A stretch of DNA of 64,000 bases from Paraglaciecola chathamensis S18K6 (GTDB lineage: Bacteria; Pseudomonadota; Gammaproteobacteria; Enterobacterales; Alteromonadaceae): positions 1-64,000 of the forward strand of contig BAEM01000063.1 in NCBI GenBank assembly GCA_000314955.1. The letters are read 5' to 3'. The notes beneath the pieces were generated by a model, which saw only the letters and a program-made list of their open reading frames with translations, made no database searches and was not told the origin of the DNA. The position numbers and the translations under genes are program-made. This document shows positions 25,306 through 34,755 of this stretch, one piece after another (the stretch's first letter is position 1; each line of letters starts with the position of its first letter).

Positions 25306-26681
25306 TAATACTAAGGAGGTGGCAACAAGAAGCAATTGAAGCAGCTTTGAGAAAGTTTGATAGACAGTTTTCTCACTTTTTATGTCTTGCTACTCCCGGA
25401 GCTGGTAAGACCGTAATGGCTTCCGCATTAGCAAATATCCTCATTGAAGAGGATAGAGTCGATCTAGTATTATGCTTTTCACCTTCGACAGTGGTTGCAA
25501 ACGATTTCAAGGTTGAACTTGAAGCCCTTACTAAAAAGCGTTTTTGCGGAGGGCTTGGCGCAACAGGGTCTTCTCTTACTTATCAAAGTATGAGACATCT
25601 AGACGATACCTTCTGGACATTACTTGATACCTATCGAGTGCTCGTGATCTTTGATGAGATACATCATTGTGCTGGCAGTGAAGTAGGAAACGCTAATGCA
25701 TGGGGAGCGGATATTTTGGAGAATATCCAAGGCAAGGCCTACTTTACTATTGCACTTACTGGTACTCCATGGAGAAGTGATACTATTCCAATTGCCCTTG
25801 CCAGCTATGTGGGAGAAAAAAATCAAATATATGTGGATTATAGATATGGTTTGAATCAGGCAATAAGAGACGGAGTTTGTCGATCTCCTCACCTTACAAC
25901 ACTCGATAATGAACTCATTAGGGTGATTGAAGATAACGAAAGTTTCAGTTTTACATCTATATCGGAGTTTTTGGATAAAAGTAACTTATCATATATTGAT
26001 CTAATTGGGCATGATGAAGTCATTCGACAAATACTGAAAAGGGGTATCGCCAGGTTGAACAAAGAGAGGTTGCTGGCTTGTGATGCGGGAGGTCTTATTG
26101 TCGCCGCGTCGATATCCCATGCAAAACATATTCAACAATTGTTGAATAAATTAGGTGAAGCCAGCGAAGTGGTCACTTATCAGGAAAGTGACCCGGAAAG
26201 TCTCATACAGCAATTCAAACATAGTAGTCAAAAGTGGATTATATCTATTGGTATGATTAGCGAAGGAACTAACATACCCCGTTTAAGAGTTTGTTGTTAT
26301 CTGTCTCTGGTCACGACGGAACTCTATTTCAGACAAGTATTAGGTCGTGTTTTAAGGGCGCAATATTCGCCTATTGAGACTGGCTACCTCATAATGCCTG
26401 CACATCCTCGCTTACTTGAGTTTTCTAATAGAATCGCAGAAGAAGTACCGCATTACGCAGTAATAAAATCATCTAGTACAAATGACAGTTGTGACTCAGA
26501 AGTTACTACCCCAAATGTAACTGAGGAGTCCAAGTCTCAGAGTAGTGGGATAGAAGCGCCTCCTGAAACCCTGTCAGCTGTCGAGATAAGAGAGGAATCA
26601 CCTCAGGGGGCACTTACTTCCTGGTATGATTCAGCTATCGACTCTTTCGGTCGCTTTCAGCAAAAAATTTTTATGCTATGA
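25302..26681 (+). CDS. SF2 DEAH-type helicase of a compact accessory cassette
   Basis: A 459-residue superfamily 2 helicase or translocase of the restriction-helicase (ResIII/ERCC3-like) type. The motifs are in order: Q-type motif RRWQQEAI at 5-12, Walker A ATPGAGKT at 30-37, Walker B DEIHH at 118-122, motif III ALTGTPWRSD at 151-160, motif V GMISEGTNIP at 317-326, and motif VI QVLGRVLRA at 345-353. No nuclease, methylase or target-recognition domain is visible. The last 70 residues are a Ser/Glu-rich, probably disordered tail. It is coupled to a DNA-binding-like partner and an Xre repressor. The layout suggests a defence or mobile-element function; a role in DNA repair is the alternative. 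Confidence 0.85.
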   Translation: MIILRRWQQEAIEAALRKFDRQFSHFLCLATPGAGKTVMASALANILIEEDRVDLVLCFSPSTVVANDFKVELEALTKKRFCGGLGATGSSLTYQSMRHLDDTFWTLLDTYRVLVIFDEIHHCAGSEVGNANAWGADILENIQGKAYFTIALTGTPWRSDTIPIALASYVGEKNQIYVDYRYGLNQAIRDGVCRSPHLTTLDNELIRVIEDNESFSFTSISEFLDKSNLSYIDLIGHDEVIRQILKRGIARLNKERLLACDAGGLIVAASISHAKHIQQLLNKLGEASEVVTYQESDPESLIQQFKHSSQKWIISIGMISEGTNIPRLRVCCYLSLVTTELYFRQVLGRVLRAQYSPIETGYLIMPAHPRLLEFSNRIAEEVPHYAVIKSSSTNDSCDSEVTTPNVTEESKSQSSGIEAPPETLSAVEIREESPQGALTSWYDSAIDSFGRFQQKIFML

Positions 26682-26924
26682 CTGTACGCCACAGTATCTT
26701 CTGGATCTCATAAACATTTTTTCATTAAGAGCTATTCTACAATGTATGCGATTTAATCGAACTTTGAAGCTACCGAAATCTGAACTTCATCTTAAACAAA
26801 AAGTGTGCATTATTAATGTTTGAAACTCGTTAGCAATAAATAGAGCGAAGTTACTAATCTGGCGATGCTGTAGCAATAATCTTATAAAATAATTCCATCT
26901 ACAACACTTTAAGAGGAGCGCTTT

Positions 26925-27776
26925 CTAATACACGTCGTCGGTACGGCTATCTGCTAAACCGATTGCTAGAACTTGAGATAACAGAAGTGAAGCTGACAGC
27001 GAGCGGAATGCGTCTACCCTAGCTTCCTGAACAATAAACGATTGTTGACTCGTGTTTGCTAAGGGAGAAATAGGGCTATCGGTAATCGATAACACGGCAA
27101 CTCCCCTATTGGCGGCTTGCGCTGCTAATTCACACGTGTTCGAAGAGTAAGGGCTGAAGCTGATTGCGATAAGTAAGTCACCACGCTCAACATTAGACAT
27201 TTGTTCTTGGAACATACCACCTGTACCAGTGATCATGAATATTTTTTTATTAATATGGTTTAGAGCATAATGCAGGTATGTTGCGACTGTATGGGCACGG
27301 CCATTTCCGAGCAAAAAAATATGGCGCGCTTTGCTCATTAGGTCCACAGCTCTTTGAATATCTTCTCGCGAGACTGTTTCTTCAAGGTGACGTAGGGCGT
27401 CGCGGTTTGCTTTAGCAAAACGAGGCAGTAGTTCATCGCTTTTCCAGTCCTGTTGGCCTCGCATTAACTGAATACGATTGCTGTAATTACTAGTATTCTC
27501 TAATTTGTCTTCTTTTATAACTTGTTTTATTTCATTGAACCCGGTTAAACCTAGCCCTGAGGCGAACCTAATCATAGTAGACGGTGGCACATCAAGTTTT
27601 TCTGAAATAACAGCAATGGTTTCAAAAGCGACCATATTAGGATTTTCAAGTACAAACTTAGCCACTTGTTTAAGGCGTTTACTCATTGTCGGATAGCGTT
27701 CCTTGATCAGCTCTTGAAGCTCTACCCAATTTAGGCTTTTATCTGTATTACTAAAATTTTCGTTTTGATTACTCAT
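26925..27776 (-). CDS. RpiR-family transcriptional regulator of the inositol locus
   Basis: A 283-residue RpiR-type regulator. The N-terminal HTH_6 domain includes LKQVAKFVLENPNMVAFETIAVISEKLDVPPSTMIRFASGLGLTGF in the first 90 residues. A SIS sugar-phosphate domain follows (HIFLLGNGRAHTVATYL, AISFSPYSSNTCELA). RpiR-type IolR proteins regulate inositol catabolism in several proteobacteria, with an inositol intermediate as effector. Here palindromes of one design occur at 28780, 31844, 31986, 34615, 34643 and 45743, all beside inositol genes. ATG 27776 was chosen; GTG 27785 is an alternative. It is co-directional with the isomerase gene 32 bases upstream. Confidence 0.88.
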   Translation of the reverse strand: MSNQNENFSNTDKSLNWVELQELIKERYPTMSKRLKQVAKFVLENPNMVAFETIAVISEKLDVPPSTMIRFASGLGLTGFNEIKQVIKEDKLENTSNYSNRIQLMRGQQDWKSDELLPRFAKANRDALRHLEETVSREDIQRAVDLMSKARHIFLLGNGRAHTVATYLHYALNHINKKIFMITGTGGMFQEQMSNVERGDLLIAISFSPYSSNTCELAAQAANRGVAVLSITDSPISPLANTSQQSFIVQEARVDAFRSLSASLLLSQVLAIGLADSRTDDVY

Positions 27777-27808
27777 GCAACTCACTTTGCTAATTTTGGC
27801 ATCACTTA

Positions 27809-28750
27809 TTATTGGCTAATGCTCTTTTGCAGCGCTTCTATAGATGTATTTAAACCGGCCTCAACTGACATGGTCAAATCCTCCATTTCCAATGAAACAT
27901 AGTCGTTATATCCAGTCATACGAACGACAGAAAAAAATTCTTTCCACCACTTCAAATCCTGACCACAACCTACAGCGACATAGTTCCACGCCCGATTTGC
28001 TACGTCATCAATTTCTTTGGTTTCCATGATACCGTTGATTTCCACTAATCCACGTTCTAATCGAACATCTTTACCATGTACATGATGAATTGCATCACCT
28101 AAATTTCTAGCCGAAGCAATTGGATCTGCACCCATCCAGATTAGATGGCTGGGATCCAAGTTAAGACCAATCATAGGATCAACTGCATTGCGAAGTCTGA
28201 ATAAAGTCTCAGGATTGTAAACTAACTGTGAGCTAAAATTTTCTAATGCTATCTTCTCCACACCATTTTCTTTTGCGTGAGCTACAAGTTCCTTCCAAAA
28301 GGGAATAGCTACCTCATTCCATTGGTAGTCAAGCATACTTTTAAGTACTGGGGGCCAACTTACTGTATATGTTATCCAGTTAGGTACTTTATCTTCTGCA
28401 GTAGCGGGCGGTAACCCACTCATCATAACAATTTTCTTAACTCCCAATAATCCAGCTAATTCCATGGTTTGAAACGCTACATTTTTGTGGTTTAAACCCA
28501 TCTCCCCCGGATCTAACGGATTCCCTGAACAGTTCAGTGCTGCGATTTCCATACCACGAATATTTAAAGCCGACTGAAAACGAATTCTAGCGTTTTCGTC
28601 TTCTAGCAGCTCTTCCAAGTTCACATGGGGTGCTGACGACCAACCACCAGTGGTCATTTCAACAGCCATAATGCCGACGGATTTTAAATGATCCAGCATC
28701 GCTTCATAGTGCAAGTCCCCAAGGACATCTGTACAACATGATAGTTTCAT
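27809..28750 (-). CDS. Xylose-isomerase-like TIM-barrel protein of the inositol locus
   Basis: A 313-residue sugar phosphate isomerase/epimerase-like TIM barrel (AP_endonuc_2 family). Metal-site residues are visible in IALENFS (Glu), LNLDPSHLIW (Asp, His), HVHGKDVR (His, Asp) and VSLEMED (Glu). It is not IolE, IolH or the IolI-like protein, all of which are encoded separately in this locus. It could epimerise inositol isomers or inososes and so widen the substrate range. It shares a transcript with the RpiR-type gene and has a strong palindrome in its promoter. The reaction is unknown. Confidence 0.78.
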   Translation of the reverse strand: MKLSCCTDVLGDLHYEAMLDHLKSVGIMAVEMTTGGWSSAPHVNLEELLEDENARIRFQSALNIRGMEIAALNCSGNPLDPGEMGLNHKNVAFQTMELAGLLGVKKIVMMSGLPPATAEDKVPNWITYTVSWPPVLKSMLDYQWNEVAIPFWKELVAHAKENGVEKIALENFSSQLVYNPETLFRLRNAVDPMIGLNLDPSHLIWMGADPIASARNLGDAIHHVHGKDVRLERGLVEINGIMETKEIDDVANRAWNYVAVGCGQDLKWWKEFFSVVRMTGYNDYVSLEMEDLTMSVEAGLNTSIEALQKSISQ

Positions 28751-28779
28751 TTTAGGGCTCTCATTATAAGGTTGATTTC

Positions 28780-28809
28780 GATAGGATGAAATAGATATTT
28801 CATCCTATC
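28780..28809. promoter_or_regulatory. Perfect 14-bp inverted repeat, putative RpiR operator
   Basis: GATAGGATGAAATA (28780-28793) is followed by GA and then its exact complement-inverse TATTTCATCCTATC (28796-28809). The core TGAAATAGATATTTCA matches the palindrome repeated elsewhere in the inositol locus. It lies 30 bases before the isomerase start on the minus strand and 49 bases past the receptor stop, so it could act both as an operator and, in RNA, as a hairpin ending the receptor transcript. Confidence 0.7.
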
Positions 28810-28857
28810 AATAGTTAGAGCGGAGCGCGCCCAGCGACTCATTATGGTTAGATCGAA

Positions 28858-31713
28858 TTAGAATTGACCACGAAAACCCAAACCATATCGAGGACCGGTA
28901 TTCCGATATAGAATAAATTGCTCGTCATACCTACCATGTTTGCGGATAGCTTCGTCAGTGATATTAGTACCTTCAATAAATACCGAGAAGTCGTCATTGA
29001 AGCGATAAGTTAACTGAAAGTCTACCTGTGAAAACTTTTCAGTAAATACGGGTTCAACGCCCGCTTTTGGATTGATTAGAAATTCTAGAAATTCATCACG
29101 CTCGCTCCATGATACGCGTGCTTCAATGGGACCTCTTTCGTAAAATAAAGTAGCATTCATCGAGTTTCCGAGCCCCGGTATTGCAAACAGAGTATTAACA
29201 TCTGAATTGGCCTCGATCTCGGCATTGGAGTCTAAGAAAGTCGCGTTTGCTGAGAAGCCTAGTCCATCAAGCACACCGCTATCTAGTGCATATTGTACAG
29301 CGAGTTCCATGCCTTTTACGTCAGCCGTTTCGCTATTAAGTGGGCGTTGTACATTGAAGTCAATGGTCCCTGCTTCTGCATTTATCGCGGTGTCTTCCGA
29401 AATTAATGGTTGTTGAATATCAACCCCTTGGATTGTTACGACTTCGTTATCAGTAACGATAAAGTTTTGCACCTCTTTATTGAAAACTGCTAGGCTAACG
29501 TAATTAATATCTCCCCAGTAGTATTCGAACGATGCGTCCAAATTTATAGATGTATATGGTTTAAGGGCTACATTGCCTGCAACAGCGTTTAGAGACCCTG
29601 GACGTAGGTCAAGGTAGGAAAGGCGAGGAGCAAGGTCTTTTAGCTCGGGGCGAGTCATTGTTTCAGACACTGCGAGACGAACTACAAAATCTTCGGTTGG
29701 GTTGATTGTGAAACTCAAATTAGGCAGAATTTTGAGGTAATCATTCGTTTCGGTTTGAAAACCTGTCCCACTGGTATCAAATCCTGGGTTGTACTGTGTT
29801 CCGGTAGTTTGCGAAAGGCTAATCAGTTTTTGCTGACTTCCAACCGCTTCATCCTTAGTATAGACCAATCGGGCTCCTGTATTGAGTTTCCAAGGCATAT
29901 CTTTAATTTCTCCTTGAAACAACATGTCGGCATACATCGCGAAAATGGTTTCGCTTACTTTATAGCTATCTGGCTGTTTCGTCCCTAAAAAACCACCTTC
30001 TTGTGCCGCAAAAGCTGCTTGCGAAGTACCTGGCTCGAAGCCAAAGTATTCGTCACGCGCATTGAAACCTTCTGTTGATGACTGCCAGTCGATGTAATCG
30101 TTTAAATTGAACGTATAGATATCACGGAATGTATTTGGAGATACACCCTCCAGTAGTCCAGATGTATCGTAATCAAGTAGTAAGTCGTTAGGCACATCAG
30201 TGATGAAGAAGCAGTATTGACAGAAAACATCAAACCCGGGACGGACTACATCTACAGTTTTTTCTTCATTAGAATAATTTAAGCCAAACTTCAATTTACT
30301 GAACATACCACCGTCATAGGGCTCGTAAACATTGTCCAAAGCAAATTGATACAAACTTGCGTCAACAGAGTTGCCGCCCGTGCCATCGCCAGCTTGATCT
30401 CCGAACTGTGCAACATGAGAGCGATAGCTGTCCCTATTGCGTAAACGATCCACAATTGAATTTGGGTAGATTACTTCAGCTTCAGATCCGGTGTTTAAAA
30501 AGTGAAAATCATCTGACGGATCATCAGGATCGTCTGTGAAACCCATAACAGCCTGGCCATTCCCTTTGCCTTGGGTTGCTTCAGAGTCTGAATAGCCAAA
30601 ATCAAATACACTCGTTAGTTCATCATTTGCGATCCATTTTAGATTAAACCCAAGTGCTCTCGTTTCAGTTGGGCGACCTTCTAAACGATTTAGAATTCCC
30701 ACTTCGGACGAAATATTTTGTTCGAGTACGGTGCCATTTGAGTTTAAGATAACATTTGACGTGGCATCCGGTGAACCAAACCAAGATCCAAGCATTGTTG
30801 CGGAAGAATTGACTTCAAATTTGTTATAAAAACCGTCGACGGTCAATAATAGCTCATCGGTCATATAGTGTTGAAAAACGCCTTGTACATTAATTCGTTC
30901 TCGTTCTTGCTCTCTTCGCCCGGTTTGAGTTTCACGGGGGATAAACGCAGTGGTTACACTATTTGGATTAGCGTTAACATCGTCAGCAAGGTTTACGCGG
31001 TCAATACTAGTAGGCAACCAACCGTTAGTATTGGTAAAATCTTCTTGAGATTTTCTGTTCTGATATGAGCCTGAAATTAAAATTCCTGTTTGTCCATCAT
31101 TGAAACTTGTGGAATACAGCCCGAATAGTTGTGGTGTGGTTTCACCACTAGCTTCGTCATATAAGGCTTTAGCTGTAAATAACATAGTGCTTTCAGGCAA
31201 CGAAAATGGTCGAGCGGTTTTTAAATTAATGGTCGCTCCGATGCCACCCTCCTGAAGTGAGGCTACACCAGACTTATATATCTCAGCCCCAGAAATAAGC
31301 TCTGCTGGATAAAGGTCGAAGCTAAACTCACGCCCTCCTGTTTCGGAAACAATACGACGTCCATTGACCAAGACTGTATTGAAGCTAGGACCGAAACCTC
31401 GTACGGTTACAAACTGTCCTTCACCGCCATTTCTATCGATGGCAATCCCTGGGATCCGCTGAAGCGATTCGGCTATGTTCATGTCTGGGAACTTGCCCAA
31501 GTCTTCAGCTGAAATAGCATCAACAACACCCGTTGATGAGCGTTTAATATCTTGGGCTTCGCTTAAGCTACGACGGATGCCTCTCACTTCAATTATTTCT
31601 GCTTGTGCAGCACTGGGCTCTACAGATTTATTTTCTTGCGCATTAGTGCTGGCGGAACTAATGGCGGCGGTGATACAGCAGGCTAATAGTGTTTTATTGT
31701 AACCGAATCTCAT
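28858..31713 (-). CDS. TonB-dependent outer-membrane receptor (TIGR01782-like) of the inositol locus
   Basis: A 951-residue receptor with a signal peptide (about 1-25, ending TNAQ) and a plug domain. The plug contains RGIRRSLSEAQDIKRSSTG, DLGKFPDMNIAESLQRIPG and VRGFGPSFNTVLVNGR. The barrel ends in the terminal Phe of GLGFRGQF. It is of the same type as the receptor at 17763-20702. It is divergent from the NCS1-type permease gene, with two putative RpiR operators in the shared 488-base region, so receptor and permease are probably induced together to carry inositol or an inositol-containing compound across the two membranes. Confidence 0.92.
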   Translation of the reverse strand: MRFGYNKTLLACCITAAISSASTNAQENKSVEPSAAQAEIIEVRGIRRSLSEAQDIKRSSTGVVDAISAEDLGKFPDMNIAESLQRIPGIAIDRNGGEGQFVTVRGFGPSFNTVLVNGRRIVSETGGREFSFDLYPAELISGAEIYKSGVASLQEGGIGATINLKTARPFSLPESTMLFTAKALYDEASGETTPQLFGLYSTSFNDGQTGILISGSYQNRKSQEDFTNTNGWLPTSIDRVNLADDVNANPNSVTTAFIPRETQTGRREQERERINVQGVFQHYMTDELLLTVDGFYNKFEVNSSATMLGSWFGSPDATSNVILNSNGTVLEQNISSEVGILNRLEGRPTETRALGFNLKWIANDELTSVFDFGYSDSEATQGKGNGQAVMGFTDDPDDPSDDFHFLNTGSEAEVIYPNSIVDRLRNRDSYRSHVAQFGDQAGDGTGGNSVDASLYQFALDNVYEPYDGGMFSKLKFGLNYSNEEKTVDVVRPGFDVFCQYCFFITDVPNDLLLDYDTSGLLEGVSPNTFRDIYTFNLNDYIDWQSSTEGFNARDEYFGFEPGTSQAAFAAQEGGFLGTKQPDSYKVSETIFAMYADMLFQGEIKDMPWKLNTGARLVYTKDEAVGSQQKLISLSQTTGTQYNPGFDTSGTGFQTETNDYLKILPNLSFTINPTEDFVVRLAVSETMTRPELKDLAPRLSYLDLRPGSLNAVAGNVALKPYTSINLDASFEYYWGDINYVSLAVFNKEVQNFIVTDNEVVTIQGVDIQQPLISEDTAINAEAGTIDFNVQRPLNSETADVKGMELAVQYALDSGVLDGLGFSANATFLDSNAEIEANSDVNTLFAIPGLGNSMNATLFYERGPIEARVSWSERDEFLEFLINPKAGVEPVFTEKFSQVDFQLTYRFNDDFSVFIEGTNITDEAIRKHGRYDEQFILYRNTGPRYGLGFRGQF

Positions 31714-32201
31714 AGGGTGTCTCCTGAATGACTCTTTTTGTAAATTTTAATGAATTACTTATGTGTTCGAGTAGAGCAAGTTTGTAGGGGTGAACATCAT
31801 TACATTATTTTTACAAAAATATATTTCATTAGTCAAACAAAAAGAAATAAATATTTCACAATAGGTTAACAATATCTTTTCTTTTGGCTCAATGAGGTTA
31901 TCAAGAATGTAAGTTAAATAGGACTTTACGATTAATGTCCGTTTTTATTGGACGTTATGCTCCCCTGAGAAAATATTATTATTATGAAATATAAATTTCG
32001 TTTGAAATGATTATTGAATTAGTTTATTTTTTAATGGTTAATAAAATGTAATTTAAGTTTTAAATAATATCGAAGAAAAAAGTTTTGCTTGATGTTACTG
32101 ACCTATCGTTCGGTAATATTCCATCTGCATAACTTTTCGCGGCTAACAGGTAGTTTTAACTATTCTGTAGGTCGATTGGTATAACATTGGAGATCACTAT
32201 A
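31714..32201. promoter_or_regulatory. Divergent promoter region with two putative RpiR operators
   Basis: An AT-rich, gene-free region between the receptor and permease genes. GAAATAAATATTTC lies at 31844-31857 and GAAATATAAATTTC at 31986-31999, both instances of the palindrome found across the locus. One site lies nearer the receptor and one nearer the permease. A GGAG ribosome site at 32189-32192 precedes the GTG start at 32202. Confidence 0.65.
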
Positions 32202-33956
32202 GTGAGCGAAGTACAGGAATTTGAAAATACCCCCGTGGCTGCCAATAGATTGGAGCCGGCCCGCCATTTTGCAGCCAGTTACGCTGGGGAGCATGTCGCT
32301 GGGACTGAATTTGTGATAGGCGCACTGTTTGTATCTCTCGGGGTTTCTACTTACGACATATTTATTGGATTGTTGATTGGTAACTTACTTGCTGTTCTTA
32401 CATGGGCTTGGATTTGTGCCCCTATTGCTGTTCGCACTCGCCTTACTTTATATGCGTACTTAGAAAAAGTGGCAGGGCCGGGTGTTGTCAAGATATACAG
32501 TATTATAAACGGCATTTTGTTCGTTATTATTGCTGGAGCCATGATAACAGTGTCTGCCTCGGCCGTTAGAATTCCATTTAATATCCCTCCGCAGATCACA
32601 TGGTATCCAAACAGTTTTGCTTTTGTCCTTGTGGCCGTTGTCGTAGGAGCGGTAATCGGCTATGTCGCAATTAAAGGTTTTAAAAAAGTAGCTCAGTTCG
32701 CTGCTGTATGCGCACCTTGGATGATCTTAATGTTTTTAATTGGGGGCATTGGTGCACTGCCGATCCTGATTGCCAACAGCAGCTCGGTCGATGCGATCAC
32801 TAGTATTCAAGATTTTATTATTATCGGTGATTCCTTCATATGGCTAGAAGTAGATAATGGGATAGGGATCTGGCACGTAGCTGCTTTTGCTTGGGTATGT
32901 AATTTGCCGATGCACGGAGCTATGTCAGATATGACGATTTTACGATATGCGCGCAAGTCCTCATATGGCTATCTTTCTGCATTAGGTATGTTCATTGGTC
33001 ATTACATGGCTTGGATATGCGCTGGAATTATGGGCGCAGCCGCGGCTTTAATTTTGAAAACGACGATAAACCAACTAGATGCTGGAGAAGTCGCTTATCA
33101 AACACTTGGTTGGGTGGGAATATTAGCCGTTGTAATTGCAGGATGGACTACATCTAATCCAACCATTTACCGTGCAGGGTTGGCATTTCAATCGCTGAAT
33201 CCAAAGTGGTGTCGGGTGAAGGTAACAGCTATCGTAGGTGTCTTTACCACTATTATCGCCTGTTTCCCCTTCGCTTTTTCACACATGCTCGACTTTCTTG
33301 GAATTATGGGCCTGGTCATTGCGCCCGTCGGTGCCATATTAGTTGCTGAACATTGGTTGTTATCTAAACTGGGTATGACCCCTTATTGGAATGCTTACAG
33401 AGGAGCAAATATCAATGGTCCCGCTCTTATGGCTTGGGTTATCTCACTCGCGGTAGCGTTTTTACTAAACTCCATGCTGGATGTTCATTTATTCTTTTTA
33501 CTACTACCCACTTGGATTGTTGCAACCGGAGGTTATTTAATCATGGCCGCTTACGCGGGGGCACGGGTTAGTTATCCGCAACAGGTTGCTAGAGAAGAAG
33601 CTGCGTATCGTCAGCGTCTAGCTGAGGAGCGCGAATTCTTTTCTCACGATGTTGTAGTAGAGCAGGCGACAAACAAAGATTTGCACAGCGATGGTTTTAT
33701 TGGAATAGCCCGTTTCATCGCGATTGGTTCGCTTGTTGTTTGTGCTGCACTGGCTATCTGGGTTTATATCAAAGGTCCTGATTATCTGGAAGCGTTTCAG
33801 GCGTTGTTGGTTGTGCCGACACTACTGTATTTTGTATCAGGTACATATTGGTTCACAAAAAAAGAGTGTGCTGAGACAAAGGAAACGGAGAAATTTACCG
33901 ACACACCTCTTTCAGCCCAGAACAGTCAGCATGGTACGCAGGAAAACCGGGTGTGA
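32202..33956 (+). CDS. NCS1-type permease, candidate inositol importer
   Basis: A 584-residue polytopic membrane protein closely similar along its length to the permease at 579-2288. Both share YAGEHVAGTEFVIGALFVS, RTRLTLYAYLEKVAG-type sequence, ITVSASAVRI, LGMFIGHY and WTTSNPTIYRAGLAF. About twelve helices are followed by a charged stretch and two further helices. The GTG at 32202 (GGAG nine bases upstream) was preferred over TTG 32187. It is the only plausible inner-membrane carrier for inositol in a locus otherwise encoding the whole pathway, and shares a palindrome-bearing promoter region with the TonB receptor. NCS1 members are known for nucleobases, so the substrate is an inference. Confidence 0.8.
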   Translation: MSEVQEFENTPVAANRLEPARHFAASYAGEHVAGTEFVIGALFVSLGVSTYDIFIGLLIGNLLAVLTWAWICAPIAVRTRLTLYAYLEKVAGPGVVKIYSIINGILFVIIAGAMITVSASAVRIPFNIPPQITWYPNSFAFVLVAVVVGAVIGYVAIKGFKKVAQFAAVCAPWMILMFLIGGIGALPILIANSSSVDAITSIQDFIIIGDSFIWLEVDNGIGIWHVAAFAWVCNLPMHGAMSDMTILRYARKSSYGYLSALGMFIGHYMAWICAGIMGAAAALILKTTINQLDAGEVAYQTLGWVGILAVVIAGWTTSNPTIYRAGLAFQSLNPKWCRVKVTAIVGVFTTIIACFPFAFSHMLDFLGIMGLVIAPVGAILVAEHWLLSKLGMTPYWNAYRGANINGPALMAWVISLAVAFLLNSMLDVHLFFLLLPTWIVATGGYLIMAAYAGARVSYPQQVAREEAAYRQRLAEEREFFSHDVVVEQATNKDLHSDGFIGIARFIAIGSLVVCAALAIWVYIKGPDYLEAFQALLVVPTLLYFVSGTYWFTKKECAETKETEKFTDTPLSAQNSQHGTQENRV

Positions 33957-34755
33957 TTTTTCGGTTTTTACTGCTGCATTTAATATTGGGGAGTTTCTCC
34001 AGTTGCGGCAAACAGCAAGCTGATTGAATGTCGAGTGAGTCTGAAAGTGCCACTACTGCAAAGAACATAGGTACATAAGCGCTGTTTGTACCTTTTCTAA
34101 CCCTATAGGTTCAATTTTTTATTAAAAGTGAATTTTATGGCGCGTAGGCAAACTTTGCCTTTCTAGGGGGGGCGGCGGTTCACAAGTTTGCTCAGATTAA
34201 TAACACACCTTATGTCTTATCGGCTCTGACTGATACGTAGAGGGAGGTGAGTCTATGTTATCTCAGGGGGAACGTTATGAAGCTTAAGTGGCTAAAGCGG
34301 ACGCAGTCGTTTAACCCTCAGACATAAGCTTTCATATACTTCTTTCAATCTAATGGAAATATGCGTTTAAAGGTGAGGGGTAACCCTTTGATTTGTGTTA
34401 ATAGCGACGTAATTTATTAGCTGAAGTATAAACTTTATGCGCTGTCATGACAGCGATTGGTAGACATGCCAGCCGTCCGATCAAGGTTAAATATGATTTT
34501 TTAGAGCTAGTAGAATAACAAATATATTACAATTGAAATAAATATTCCCTTTCAGGCTAATCTATAACTTGTTGATTAATATAATATTAAATTCATAAAT
34601 TCACGAAATGCGAATGAAATATAAATTTCAGTAAAATTAACTTGAAATAAATATTTCATTTAATTATCATCATAAAATATTAACAACCAACGTGAAATTG
34701 CCTTTTAAGCACGTTGCCAGCATCGTGAAACATCGTTGCTAGAGAGGAAATAAAA
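33957..34755 (+). promoter_or_regulatory. Long leader of the iol operon with a cluster of RpiR-type palindromes
   Basis: About 800 bases without a gene. Two full palindromes, TGAAATATAAATTTCA (34615-34630) and TGAAATAAATATTTCA (34643-34658), are 28 bases apart centre to centre. A partial one, TGAAATAAATATTCC, starts at 34534. They lie 100-220 bases before iolC and are the densest operator group of the locus. The first 500 bases contain only a small AGGCAAA/TTTGCCT inverted repeat at about 34146-34160. Confidence 0.7.

Noticed and set aside
26626-26823. Open frame overlapping the end of the helicase gene and running past it.
   Set aside because: It overlaps the helicase in another frame, has no ribosome site or known motif, and looks random.
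22872-26924. The accessory island as an integrated phage or integron.
   Set aside because: No integrase, recombinase, tRNA target, attachment repeat or structural phage gene was seen.
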